Of a stretch of DNA of 64,000 nt, positions 44,601-57,202 are shown in pieces (position 1 is the stretch's first letter; each line of letters opens with the position of its first letter). Both the position numbers and the translations under genes were made by a program. The notes beneath the pieces are model-generated. The model ran no database searches. It had not been told where the DNA came from and saw only the letters and a list, made by a program, of their open reading frames with translations. The stretch spans positions 1 to 64,000 of the forward strand of contig JAZKJV010010531.1 of the NCBI GenBank assembly GCA_037367405.1, read 5' to 3'. The DNA is from Ottelia alismoides (Eukaryota > Streptophyta > Magnoliopsida > Alismatales > Hydrocharitaceae).

Positions 44601-46700
44601 TGGTCAGGCGAGGCGATGGTCGTCTCCACAATCTCCAGCTTAGGCTCGTCGTGAGGTCCTTTTTCCTGGTTTAGTCCAGTGATGTATCCCTTTTATTTCA
44701 TTTTTTCTAGCTTCATTTAGTTCCTAGGATGGTTTTTAGCTTTTATTTTATCAATTAATCGCGTGTCTTACCCTTTAAACCCAAGCCTGTATTTCCCTGG
44801 AGATAGCCTCCGGCGAACCTCCCACTTGTGCTCTGCCCATCTTCCGACCACACCACCCCCTCATTCTTCTTCCCCTACACTTCTTGCATGCCCACAACAC
44901 CTCTGCACATCCAAATCCCTCACAGATCTGGCTAACTGCTCTCCCTCTGCCGCCCATCGTCATAAAACATCGCCACGCCTCATCTGCCATTCCCCATCGC
45001 CAATAAGTCCCCAACACCCTTTTTTGTCATGTGTAATCTCCTTGGAGATGCTGGAGGGATAGAGGACTCCTTTTGGAGTCAACTTTTGCACGGACTTGGT
45101 ACCTGGATCCACATGCTTCCCTGAGCTCGTTGGGCATAACCTGGACTCCGATGTACTTTCTGAAGCCCTCATCTGCAACGGATGAGCCCATGCTCCATTT
45201 TTCCCATCGCCATAGCTTCCCAGATGTCCGGAGAAGCGCAGGCAGATCGATCCAAGATCGGCCCTGTCGAGTTCTTGGTGAATTCTTCCTAAGACCCTCT
45301 AAACTATTAGATCTTCCGCCAGCTTCAGATCATTTCGTCGCGATGCTCCACGTATCAGCCATCAGATCCATTGATAGGATTTAATCCCAGTCGTTCATCC
45401 GTGAAGGGGCATCATGCACCCACAAGCTGCCACGTGGCAAGTGGGACGAGGAGCACCGTTCGATCGCGCCAGCATATGGGTATTTTCATTAATCCCGCGC
45501 TCTTTTTTGTATTTACTAAATAGTCTAGAAACATTCCTCTGTTGTTCTTTATCTTCTGTAATATTTGCATTAAGCCCATCGGACTTATTGCCACTTGCAT
45601 CCAGGTCTGTGCCATGTCACCTCATGTAACCCCACCACATGAGGTGGCATTTTGTAGGCGTACCCTGGGCTTTATTCTATTTTGTTTTAGTCCATGAACT
45701 TTTTATTTACATGTTAGCTTTTTGTAAAAAATTGTAGTGTGGCCCTTGGATTTTACTTTATTTTTAAAAATACTCCTGCTAGTATTGTAGTTTCTCTATT
45801 TCCTCTATTCATTTAATATATCTATTATGCTCTAAAAATCCCCTCAAAAAATGGTATATGCTCATGATTGCATACACTTTCATGCCATAAGCTTATTTTT
45901 GCAAATTAGGACATTTTATTATTTATTAAAAATCATTTTGAGTACTAAAAATCCATATCTACATTATAAAATTCCAAAAAAATAAAACTATTTTGAAAAA
46001 TTCCAAAAAATGTTTTTGTGTTTATTTATTTATTTTACAATTCCCGATCAAAATCCATAAAAATTATAAAAGAAAATACTTAAAAATTGAAAACCCCCTA
46101 AAACCTTTATAAAAATATAAAAAAATCCTTAAAAATCTCAAAAATATATTATTCTATCTCTGAATTTTCTATATATTATTATTATATTAAAACTGATTTG
46201 GAAAATTTTGGACTTGATTTTCTATTTTTAATTTCCATTTAAATTTCGAGTATTTAGTTAAACCCTAATTTAGGTTATTTTTTACTTTAAAAATATATAA
46301 AAATTAGCAAAATTCTCTGAGAAATCATAAAAATAGTAAAAAAATGAAAAAAAATATTTTTTTGTATTTGACTCTTTTATTTGTATTTATCATTATATTA
46401 GCTTCCTTGTATATATAGCCTATATTAAAAAGAAAAGGAAATCTAAAAATCTAAAAAGAAAATATAAAAATTTAAAATTTAAAAATAGAAAAATGTAAAA
46501 CAGAAATAAAATAAAAACTGAAAAACCCTATAAAAAAATATAGATAAATAAGCACAATCACATTTTCACACTCATATGTACTATCTATCCTTTTCTGCTC
46601 CCTGTGTTCGACACTCTACACTACTTGCACTATACACACATTTTGTAGAGTTAAATAAAATAAATTTTAACTCTACACTTTTATTTCCTTGCTTGATATT
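41641..46700 (+). mobile_element. Tat-like (Ty3/gypsy) 3' LTR with a nested Mutator-like element
   Basis: The LTR starts TGATGAATTTCTATTTCATC, the same start as the LTR at 61009 on minus. It is long and AT-rich with a GC-richer middle (44,200-45,650), as in Tat-lineage LTRs. Its right end is not certain; the motif GCTCCCTGTGTTCGACAC near 46,594 marks the end part. A Mutator-like element (42635-43904) is inserted in it. No pol sequence is linked to it here. An (AT)n run is at 42557-42580. A perfect palindrome TGGTTGGTCCA/TGGACCAACCA lies at about 44220-44243. Confidence 0.5.
42635..43904. mobile_element. Mutator-like element (family B) with perfect 9-bp TSD
   Basis: The 1,270-bp element starts GGGTTTTTATCGCTTATGCC and on minus starts GGGTTTTTATCACTTATGCC; the inverted ends match over about 90 bp. 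ATTTATTTA flanks it at 42626-42634 and 43905-43913. The interior is strongly GC-rich with tandem CCTCCTCCCAGCTC and CACGCCGCCCAGCCCC-type repeats, giving long spurious Pro/Ala and Gly/Arg frames on both strands. GC-rich cargo is common in Pack-MULEs, but no captured gene is recognisable here. Confidence 0.9.
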
Positions 46701-46779
46701 TAATTATGGGTTAATTATTATTCTAATCTAGATTTCTTATCGGTCACTTCGACGACAGTGTTCATGTCTTGTGTGGAAC

Positions 46780-49700
46780 ATACGATCGCTCGATTTTTCA
46801 GGTTAAACAAGACCGTGGAGTCAACCATTCTCAATGAGGAGATACACAAGAAATCTTTAGGAAGATCTTCGAATGCAGATGTTTTTGTCACGAAGAATAG
46901 GGAGAGAAGCATATCCAAGAATGACTAGGATAAAGATAGTAATAGAAGCGAATCAAGATCTAGATATCAGAACATGGACTGTCATTATTGTAAGAAAAAA
47001 GAGCACACTAAGAAGTATTGCTTTCATCTTAAGAGATATAATAGGAATGGAGGTGACAAGTAAGAAAAGAATAATGAACAGGTTGCTGCAACCACACAAC
47101 AACGAACTCCTCGTTGTCTTTGATTAGGATATAGTTAATGCCTCCTATGATGGTACTTCTTGACTTATTGACAGTATCTATAGTCTTTATGTTACTTATA
47201 ACAACGAGTTCTTATCAACATATACATCATGTAATTTTGGCACGTTGAAGAAGGGGAATGATTTTGTATTCCTTTTTATTAGCATTGGCAATGTTGTATT
47301 GCAGAATTCCAACGAAGCTATGCTTATACTCAAGGATGTGAGAGATGCACATGATATGTAACTGAATCTTATCTCTACATGGAAGCTTGATGATGAAGGA
47401 TACCAAAATACTTTTAGTAGAGGGCAGTGGAAGCTTACTCAAGGATCCTTAGTTGTTGCTTGTGACAGGAAATATAGCAAAAACTTATATATCATGCATG
47501 CATCACTTTTCAAAGATTTGGCCCACGTGACTGAAGATGCATAATCTGCTGAGTTATGGCATCGATGACTTGGACACATGAGCGAGAAGGGATTGCAGTA
47601 CTTGGTGTAGAATAACTTGTTGATAGATGTGTAGAAAGCCAAGTTGAAGAGATGTACACATTGCTTGGTTGAGAAGCAAACGAGAGTCTCCTTTAAGAGT
47701 CGTTCACCTTCGAGGAAGATGGAGTCATTGGAGCTAGTTCACACAGATGTTTGCGGTCTACTGAAAGTAAGATCTCTTGGTGGTGTACTTTACTTTGTTA
47801 CATTCATTGATGATTTTTCAAGGAAATTTATGTCTATTCCATGAAGAGGAAGGACCAAGTTCTCAATGTTTTCAAAGACTTTCATGCAATGGCAGAGAGA
47901 CAGTCTGGAAAGAAATTGAAGTGCATTCACAACGACAACTGTGGTGAGTACATAGGGCCATTTGATAAATATAGTAAATCTCATGGTATCATGCCCAAGA
48001 CACCACAATTGAATGGTGTAGAAGAGAGGATGAACATGACCTTGATGGAATGAGTCAAATGTCAACTTTTTTAGGCTAAATTACCTAACTCTTCTTGGTG
48101 TGAAGTTTTTTATACTTCAATTTATGTCATTAATTTCTATCCATATGTACCTTTGGATGGTGATATCTCTAACATGATCTGGCATTTCAAAGATGTCACA
48201 TACAACCACTTACGGGTCTTTAGGTGTCATGCATTTGTGCATATTCCCAAAGATGAGAGATCCTAGTTGGACGTCAAGACGGACCAATGCATTTTCTTGG
48301 GATACGACCAAGATGAGCTTGGCTACAGGTTGTATGATCTAATTGAGAAGAAGCTAGTTGGAAGCAGGGACATTGTCTTCTATGAAGATCAGACTAGTGA
48401 GGACATCATGAAGGCTAATAAAAGGTTCTTCCTCAAGCAGCTATCAACCAGATAACATGGAGACAGTTCCTTTGCAGAGTGCTCTGAGCAGTTGCAAGAT
48501 GGAGGAGAAGATGTGGATGTACATGAGGCATCCACTCCGAATAATGATGGTGCAAATGATGATACGGATGATAGCCATGCTAATGATGGGTCTTCTTCAG
48601 ATGAACTACCATATCAGAGACCCAGAAGGGAGAAGTGTACTTTCACCAGGTATCCTACAAGTGGGTATATATTTTTGAAAGATAGCTGAGAGCCAGAATA
48701 CTGATTGTAGGCAACAATGGAGGGAGAATTTCTGGCTTAAAGAAGGAGTTGAGCAAGTCCTTTGCTATGAAAGACTTAAGGCATGCAAGTCAGATACTAG
48801 GCGTGAAGATCACTCGAGACAGAGGAGTAAGGAAACTTCAACTTTCACAAGAGAAGTATATTGAGAAGGTACTTCAAAGGTTCTTAATGGAGAAGGCAAA
48901 GCCCTCTAGCACACATTTGGGAGCACATTTCAAACTAAACTCCAAGGAATGTCCAAATACAACCGAGGAGAAGAAAGATATGGAGAAGATTCCATATGCA
49001 TTGGTCACATGTAGTCTTATGTATGTCATAGTTTGTACGAGACCTGAAATTGCTCATGCAGTTGGAGTTGTTAGCATATTCATCTCAAATATAGGGAAAC
49101 AACATTTGGAAGCAGTCAAGTGGATCTTGAGATATTTTGAGGTACTAGTAGCTACTCTCTTTACTTTGGAGCGGAGAAGCATATACTTCTTGGCTATACA
49201 TATGCAAACATGACATGTGACATTGATGAGTGAATTATTTGGATACTTTATGTCCGTTGCTGGTGGTGTAGTTTCTTTGCAGTCTAGGCTTCAGAAGTGT
49301 GTGACACTATCAATTAAAGAGACTGGATTCATTGCATCTACGGAGGCATATAAGGAGTTGCTATGGATGAATAAGTTTATGCAAGAAATTGGTTTTCATC
49401 AGGACAAGTACATGCTTTACTGTGACAGTCAGAGTGCTATTCATCTTTGTAAGAATTCTACGTTACATGTAAGATCGAAGCACATCGATGTCAGATATCA
49501 TTGGATGCGTGATGTGTTGGAGTTGAAGCAACTTGAACTTGACAAGATGCACACAAATGACAATGGTGCTGATCTGATGACAAAAAGACTTTGCAACTGG
49601 GAAAGTTCGAGAGATGTTGCTCCCTCGCGGTTTGGAGCAATTCCTCACATCGTCGGGGGGGGGGGGGGATTTGTTGGGTAGGTTCCATTCCTTGTGAGAA

Positions 49701-50347
49701 CTTAATCCATATATAGGATATTGGCAGTCCTTTTTGGAAAAGGAAAAATCGAGTACTAATTGGAGGAGGAGATCAATTACCTTTTAGGAATAGGAATCAT
49801 CTTTTTCTAATCCTATTGAAAGTAGGAGTCAGTGTTTCCTTATTTTTCATCTCCATGAAGTATAAATAGAGGGTATAAGGTGAACTGCAAGATCATTCCA
49901 ACACAAGCTCTCCTAGCACAAGAAAGAAATAAGAGAGAGTGGGAGGGAGAAGAAAGGTCGGTGCTTGCCGCGAAGTTTGGAGAGAGTATTCTCTGGAGCA
50001 ATTCTTTTTCAACATTCTTCCCTACTGTTTGGCGACAGATTTATCATTTGGTGATATTCTCCCTCTTTACTATTCTCCATTGTTTGGTGATTTGTAGCAT
50101 CGTATAAAGGGTTGGCCTTTCGTAAGCCCCTCACGGGATATTATTTCGATTATAGTGCTTGATTTTGGGCTGCGATCAACCTCATGATTTCCCCCCCTCA
50201 CATTGTGAGTTTGCTACGTTGAAAATTCTCCAAGCATCTGTGGTTGAGATATTTTTTTGTAGTTGTAGTGATATATCAGGTATGATCCGCTTATCGGTTT
50301 TGATAATTTTCCGCGATTCAATCTATACAGGAAAGCTGTTTCCAACA
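46780..50347 (+). mobile_element. Decayed copia-type retrotransposon with 3' LTR
   Basis: Reading left to right: gag C-terminus with a zinc knuckle (CHYCKKKEHTKKYC, about 46,980), broken protease, integrase N-terminus (GHMSEKGLQYL; then HTDVCG and TFIDDFSRKF near 47,740-47,830), RT C-terminal part (SKSFAMKDLRHASQILGVKI, about 48,752) and RNase H (CDSQSAIHLCKNSTLHVRSK, about 49,420). Several frames and stops separate them. The catalytic core of RT is absent: DNA jumps from the integrase-RT linker (about 48,690) to the part after YVDD. A purine/poly-G run and the LTR follow. The 5' LTR and most of gag are missing. Confidence 0.88.
49672..50347 (+). repeat. 3' LTR of the decayed copia element
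   Basis: The LTR starts TGTTGGGTAGGTTCC right after a 13-G run and ends GCTGTTTCCAACA, with inverted ends TGTTG/CAACA, 676 bp. A GTATAAATAGAGG box lies near 49,859. The bases after it are TAGAT; the partner duplication was not found. Confidence 0.8.
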
Positions 50348-50909
50348 TAGATCTCACGACTGATTGTGACTAGAATTCCATTAGCAAGCTTTTGGTGGAT
50401 ATACATGATACGAATAATATTCCACGTGTTGTTGAGGTAATCACGGTGGATGGGATTTTCGAAGTTTGCTACATGCCTCTTTCCGCTCCCATAGCTTCAA
50501 ATTTATTCATTATGACACTCCGTTAGTTGAGCTCCACGATTGCTTAACTATTAACTATTAACCATTAACCATTAACCATTAAACTTGATCGTTGGCTTGG
50601 AACCATTGAAGAAGAAAGAGGAAATATTGACACCCCGTAGACCTGACCCGAAAGGAGAAGGTTTCTTCTTCGAAAAACTCACCTTTTTCCGTTGATCCTG
50701 GTAAAAATATTTCTCTTCTGATGCTACAATGTACAAAAGCTCTACTAAATTTCTTCAAATTTGGTTTCAAAAATTCGGCTGGAAAAACAAGATTTATCGA
50801 TGATTTGTTGGGGGTGGAATTACGATCCCAAGACACAAATTTTTGTTGGTATTGTACTTGTTGAGGAGTATCGGTACTCATATTATAATCATCCTGATTG
50901 GTTCATTAT
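50348..50909. other. Stretch between copia LTR and LINE
   Basis: Contains short TTAACTATTAACCATTAACC repeats (about 50,545-50,580). The part after about 50,600 may belong to the LINE 5' region. No supported gene. Confidence 0.4.
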
Positions 50910-53733
50910 AATGGATCTTAGCTTAATTAGTTGGAACATCCGTGGGTTAGGAGGACCCAAAAATGGGCAAGAATTAAAAATCTGATGTGGAAAAATAAAT
51001 CCAATGTTCTATGTCTGCACGAAACTAAATGTAGGCAACCCCCAACTTTACGTGGCATGCTAATAGAGATGAAACGACAGAGGGGATCTTGATTGGATGG
51101 GGTCATACCAACCTTAACCCTATTTCAATCACATGGTTTGATTATTTCTCGATGATTGATGTTAGTCCTATGGATCCAATTGTTATCTGTATGGATCCCA
51201 ACCCTGTCCAAACTTGCAACCAATGGGTGATCAATGTCTATGGGTCACCTAGAAACGATCAAAAGATGAGGTTTTTTTGAAGACGTGGAAAGTTTGGTAC
51301 CTTCCTCATTGTCGACGATTGTACTCGGAGACTTTAATTTGATTAGAGTTAAAAAAGTTCGTCTTTCTAAAAGAGGATTGATGGCTTACGACAAGCGATT
51401 CACAACTGGATCCAAAAGAGAGAGGTACTATTTTCACATGACCGGGCTCCACGGATGTTTGTTCTTGGTCCATTATTGACCATATCTTGGTCAACCTAGC
51501 CTTTCAGAACATCTTTCCCTGCAAAATCATTCATCGAGTGCTGAAAACTTACCCGGACTATAACCTCTCCTGCTCTTAGGGGGTTTGTTCAAAGCCGGCG
51601 CAAAAAACTTTCATATTGGAAACTATTGACTGCAAAAAAAACCTTCTTGCCATTGGTGAGCAAATCCTGGAGGGACGGAGTGTTTTCGGATAACCCTTTC
51701 CATAGGTGGTCGACCAACTAAAGCGCTTGAGACCTCTGATTAATAAATGGAGAAAAGGGCAAACCCCGGATAACGATTTGGAAATAGATCAGACTGAGAA
51801 GGAAATTGCGATGGCCTAATGTCATCTAGTTGAGGGGATTGAGATGATGGGATCTGATCTAAAAGCTCTTTATGCGAAACTAGAGTCTTTGAGATACGAT
51901 GAGAGACTAATTTGAGAAGATAGAACGAAAGTTAGATACATTAACAAAGGTAATGCAAATACGAAGCTCCTTAAAATATTGGCTTCTAACAAAACCTCTT
52001 GAAATCTCTTTGTGGCTCTTAAGAGTAGGGATGGAGGGTTTGTCTACAATTTCGTTTCTTTGATCGACTGTCATTGTCCATTTCTACGAAAGTCTTTTCA
52101 AAGATACAACACTTGATGATCATCACTGCAACATTCCGTCTGATCTTGTCATAAAACTTCAAGATCAATAGATATTCACGAATCCATTTAATTCAGCTGA
52201 GATTGCAGCTATAATTAGAAGCTTCAAGCATAACAAAGCTCCTTGATAAAAAATGATTTTGTGGACATGGTCTATTGAATTCATTAAGCACTATTGGCTG
52301 CTAATAAAAAATGATTTTATGGACATGGTCAGACTTGCACTCACATCGGTTCTCAGGGGAAAAGCTCCATCATTTAAACAACACCCTTATTTCTTTATCT
52401 TTAAACACGGGGAAGCTAAGGATATTGAAAACTATAGACCAATTGGCCTTATTAATATTCCGATTAGGATCGTTTCAAAGGTTGATGCCAATAGACGGGC
52501 ACCAATTCCCGTAAGCTCTATCCCACCATCATAATGTGCATTCCTTAGAACTGGACTACTTCATATGCTTTTATTGACACCGCCATATTTATAAATGAAT
52601 AGGAGAGGCAGGGAACCAAAGCTCTAATTATTAAGATTGACTTATGTAAAGCTTTCGATACCCTCCGTTGGTCTTTCATATTAGGGGTTTTAAAAGCAAC
52701 AAATTGCCCTCAATTATTCATCAACTGGATCAAAGCATTTCTTGAGACAGCTGCTATCTCTTTCAAAGTAAACAGATCATCGGTGGGATTCTAACATCTG
52801 GCCCGTGGAGTTAGACAGGGTCACGCTATCTCCCCTTCTTTATTCATTTACTCGCTTTTGGTATGGGATGCCATGTTAGCCAAGCCGACATATAGTAGTG
52901 AATTCAGAGGTTTCCAAAAAAAGTGGCATGAAATCATTGATCACTAACATCCAATTTGCTCATGAACTTCTGATTTTCTTAGAATACAAAGACGATCAAC
53001 TTAAGAAGGTTGATATTACCTTAAAAATCTTTAGCTCGCTATCTAGTTTGGAAATAAATCGTTAAAAATCTTCCTTCTATGGATTGAATAACTTCATTGA
53101 TGACATCATGGAAATTTACAAAATCTTGAGCTGGTAGGAAGGAACCTTTCCTTAACCTACCAAGGATTCCCACTCTCTAGGAAAAGGTTGCTTTCAAAAG
53201 ATTGGGCATCCATCATCGCAAAATTCTCATCAAAACTCGAAGATTGGAAGCGTAAATCTTCCTCTTCTAACCAGAGTGAGTCTCCTCAACTCTACACTCA
53301 CTCCTTCCATCATTCACATCATGAGTTATCTTAAGATTACTATTAGTATCAAAGAGAGGATTGATAAGATTAGACACAAATTTCTTTGGGGGAGGAAAAT
53401 CAAATTGTAAGGCTACTCCTAAGATGGCTTGATCCAAAATAACTCGTCCGGTCTACAATGAGGGATGGGGTATTTTAAACCTTCGAATCTTCAATGATGG
53501 CCTACATTCCAAATCAGCTACAAATATTGTAGATTAAAAAAACCGTGGCTCTCAAACATCTTGAGTACTACATACTATTGGGGTGATCTGATCACTTTAT
53601 CGGAGGGTGTAAAAACAAGGCATTTTTTTCTGTGGAAAAGATCATTTATCTGCTGTGAGACCGATCCTACCGGTGCTACGTAAAACACTCGGACCAGATG
53701 ATCACTCATCCTTGTGGAAAGAAAGATCCTTTA

Positions 53734-53985
53734 GGGCATGTTCTTTTGGTTCGGGAATAAGCAGGAATAATGATGGGGAATAAGGAGAATAATGGTCTAT
53801 TCTTTGTTCGGATGAAGGATAGGAATAAGGAGAATAAGGTGAAATAAAGGTAGGTAAGGTGGGATAAAGATATGAATAAAAGTGAAATAAGATGGAATAA
53901 TGAGGAATAGTCGTACCACTGAGAACCGTGTCGGGAGAAGAATTGGCTCCTTATTCGAGGGCTTATTCTCCAACCAAACATGGCC
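53734..53985 (-). mobile_element. Tourist-like MITE, copy 2, nested in the LINE
   Basis: The 252-bp element is an inverted copy of 15655-15902, starting GGGCATGTTCTTTTGGTTCG and on minus GGCCATGTTTGGTTGG. It follows TTA (53731-53733); the right side has TTT, a one-base difference. Confidence 0.82.
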
Positions 53986-54816
53986 TTTGGAAAAACAAAA
54001 TCCATATTGCAAACTTTTCCGAGCTTCATCCCTTTCATAAAAAAACATACTGATGTGGATAGGGGTCTAAAAATTTGAAACTCTCGATTCAATTGGTACA
54101 AAGCATTTGAAAATAAGATTCTTTTAAATCTATGGGAGGAGGCAAAGGAACTAAAAAGGAGTTTATAAGAAAATTTTACTTCCATACACTTCAGTCAAAA
54201 AGGATGTGCTCTCCCACGTGACCTATGGTGCGGGTATTCGGGAATCATAAACCAAGAAATTGTATTGACTACTTATCGATGAGGGTATCAAATCTAAATT
54301 AAATGTAGCCTTCTGGAAAAAAAGGCTTTGCTCCCCATGTCGTATATTTTATTTGGCTACTTTCACACAATAAAATTGTCACGATGAATTGAAAAAAATA
54401 TATAATAGTATTCAGTTAATAGATGACATCTTTGTTGAAATCATCCGGAAAATTACAAGCATCTTTTCACGGAGTATCATATAGTAAAGGAAATTTTTAC
54501 CTAATGTGGTTTGGAGTGATTTGGACGTTACTTATCAAACTCAATGCTCCCGTGAGGAAGATTGGAATTCTTGGGCTATTAGTACTCTTTGATAGTTAAT
54601 CTCGAAAGGTCGATACAAACTTGCTTTTGAGTATTTCCCATTTGATCAAAATAGAATACATATGGATACCACAGTGATATGTAATGCTAGGAATGGTTTG
54701 ATTGTATGGGATCATTGACTATTCGGGCAACTTGGATATTATTCTACTTCTTTTATAGTTGTGCTAGAACTCGATGCCTCGCCATCATCAACTGGGCTAG
54801 GAGATCGTTCCTCAGG

Positions 54817-56020
54817 TAGGGGTGTACATGGATCGGATAAAATCCGTAATCCGATCCAATCCGTTGTCATTAGATTGGATCGGTTTGGATTTATAAGTCT
54901 AATGGATCGGATCGGATTGAACTTTTACAAATCTGTTCATTTATGGATTGGATCGGATTATTGTCAAAATCCAATCCAATCCAATCCGTTAATCCGTTAA
55001 TAAATAAATATATAATATATAAAAATTCATTTGTTGTTATTAGAGCATGTCATATATTTAATTTTATTTGAAAGCTATGTGTAAATATCCAAGCTACTCA
55101 CATTTATAGTTTACACCCAATCGTACTTGTTGGAAACCCCCTTACCCCACCCCATCAGTTGGTTTAAAAAAAGTAATATTTACCGGTAGTGTCCTTGACG
55201 TCCTTCCATTTTTCCAAAGAAAACATCTTTCTTAAAAAACATACCTAAACTCAAAACTCCCTTTGGGCCCTTTCAAACGAAATACCCACCTCGACGTCAC
55301 ACCTCTCCTCCTTCAAAAGTACATATCTCCGTCGGTTGTCACCCTTGTCTCCAACCGCGTGTATGCTGTCAAATCTCCCTCGTGTATGAGCAACCAAATC
55401 TCCATCGCGCACGACATCCAGACCTCGTCCTCGGCTCTCTCTGACCTCCCTCACGCTCCGGCTAGGCACCTTAGGTGCCTCCTTCCAACATCGTGCCATC
55501 GTGCATGGTCCTCGCCCCAAACTCCCTCATGCATAACCCTCCCTCCCACACCGCGTAGTCAAGCAGGTCGGTTGCAGGTTAGTTGTAGTTCTTATTTGAT
55601 ATACACAAACTTGCAATTTTATTAAAAGTCAGTGTGATACTTCTATAATTTCTACAAATTATAGGTACATTATTTGTATATAGTTATGCAAGTACTGTTC
55701 ATACTAAATCAATAACAAGCATATATTTTTTGTTTCCCAAAAAATAACTATATTTTCTTTAATACTCTCAATTTTAGAGCCATGATTCAAATGTCGAGGT
55801 CTAATGTGCTACAATCTTAATTATAGCCTATGATGTGATAGTAGGCGAGCATTAAAAATTCGATCCAATCCGATCCAATCCGTGATCCGATGGATCGGAT
55901 CGGATTGGATTTGCTTGTCTAATGGATTGGATTGGATTGTGAAAATAGAAAATCCGTTGAATATGGATTGGACACGGATTAAGCCAAAATCCGATCCCAT
56001 CCGATCCATGTGCACCCCTA
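54817..56020. mobile_element. hAT non-autonomous element nested in the LINE
   Basis: The 1,204-bp element starts TAGGGGTGTACATGGATCGG and on minus starts TAGGGGTGCACATGGATCGG. TCCTCAGG flanks it at 54809-54816 and 56021-56028. Subterminal ATCCGATCCAATCC motifs recur in both orientations. The interior has a CT-rich part (55,200-55,560) and no transposase. Confidence 0.9.
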
Positions 56021-56390
56021 TCCTCAGGTATCTCCTCGACTACTAATTAATATTCCTAAAGGTTGTTAGCTTTGGGTCTATTTTGGTGATGGTTGGACCG
56101 GTTTAGCAACTGGTGTTTGCTTTTGTCATGGCTTGTTGTATTGGATTTATCTCCTACCATGCTCTTTTGTTGTCTCCTAGAGGTTTCTATTATCTTTTTT
56201 TGTGTCTCGCGCATGTGCGGGCCCCCTCTACTATGATGTATTCATAACTGTCGACTTTCCTTATCCCGATGAATAAATTTGAATCTTTCTTCTAAAAAAG
56301 GGAAAGTTGTGGTGCAGTTACTTTCTTCTTTATGCATAGTTTTATGAAATTGTTTTCCATAGCATACTACTTTGTTAACTAACGAATATA

Positions 56391-56687
56391 CACTATAAGA
56401 AAAATGAGTTGTGGTCACGCAATGTGGCTATGGAATCTTGTGACCACGATTATTCCGTGGCCACTAGTTTCTCATAGCCACAATTCATAGCCAAATTCTT
56501 CATATAAGAGTTGTGGTCATGATAAGTTTTGTGGCCACGACATATTCGTGGCTAGAGAACTCTCGCGACGAGACTTGTAGCTACGTCTACTGGTCACGAT
56601 GTGTTGTGGCCAGAGCCCAATTCTGTAACCACAAACCTCATATCTGTGGTCATAGTTCTGTAGCCACAACTTATTTTCCTTGTAGTG
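56391..56687. mobile_element. CACTA-type MITE
   Basis: The 297-bp element starts CACTATAAGAAAAATGAG and on minus starts CACTACAAGGAAAATAAG, the classic CACTA ends. Inside, TTGTGGTCAC, GTGGCCACGA and similar blocks repeat in both orientations. Flanking triplets are ATA and ACA. Confidence 0.88.
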
Positions 56688-57202
56688 ACAAACATGTAAT
56701 TTGCAGGCTCTTGGTTACAGTATCAATTGATTACATTGCTTCTCCCATTTGTTTTGTTGAGATATGTTATATACCGTTTTACTTCTTTATGAAACATTCT
56801 TTTAAGTATATTTATAACCGCTTGCGATTACCAAAAACTTATTTGATATAAAAATGCATTTGCATTTTCTTACAACGGAGACATACGTCATTAATGCATT
56901 TGCTCATTGAGTACGTTTACAAAGTTCCGGCCTTGAAGTACATTCATGATAATCTTACCTACTTACGTTGCCTAAGGAGTGCATGATAATACATTCATGC
57001 TTAGGAGACATGTAAAATATTAATCTCACCTCCACTCATGCAGCACACGGGTATGCGCCCTGATGAGAAATACAATAGATTATAAATATAGCTGTCTATT
57101 TATGAAAAGCTATAATAATCTTGGCTTCTTTTACAGTATTTGATGAAAATTATTACAAATACATAAATATATTTGTTTTAAGTACAACTATTTTAGTATA
57201 TA
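56688..57202. other. AT-rich stretch, no gene seen
   Basis: Short frames only; no paired ends or motifs beyond the neighbouring elements. Confidence 0.4.

Larger units (their letters stand above)
50910..56300 (+). mobile_element. Decayed LINE (non-LTR retrotransposon) with nested elements
   Basis: The order of motifs is that of a plant L1-type LINE. Endonuclease: LISWNIRGLGG (about 50,920) and LGDFNLIR (about 51,320). Reverse transcriptase: ENYRPIGLINI (about 52,430), KAFDTLRWSF (about 52,650), GVRQGHAISPS (about 52,808) and FAHELLIF in place of the usual FADD core (about 52,957), so the catalytic pair is lost. The C-terminal zinc-binding domain is represented by FIWLLSHNKI (about 54,345). 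Many stops and shifts. A Tourist MITE (53734-53985) and a hAT element (54817-56020) lie inside. The 3' end is placed near TTCTAAAAAAGGG at 56,290, possibly its A-tail. Confidence 0.85.

Noticed and set aside
49650..49668. Long poly-G run as a G-quadruplex regulator
   Set aside because: It is most simply the slipped polypurine tract of the copia element directly before its LTR.
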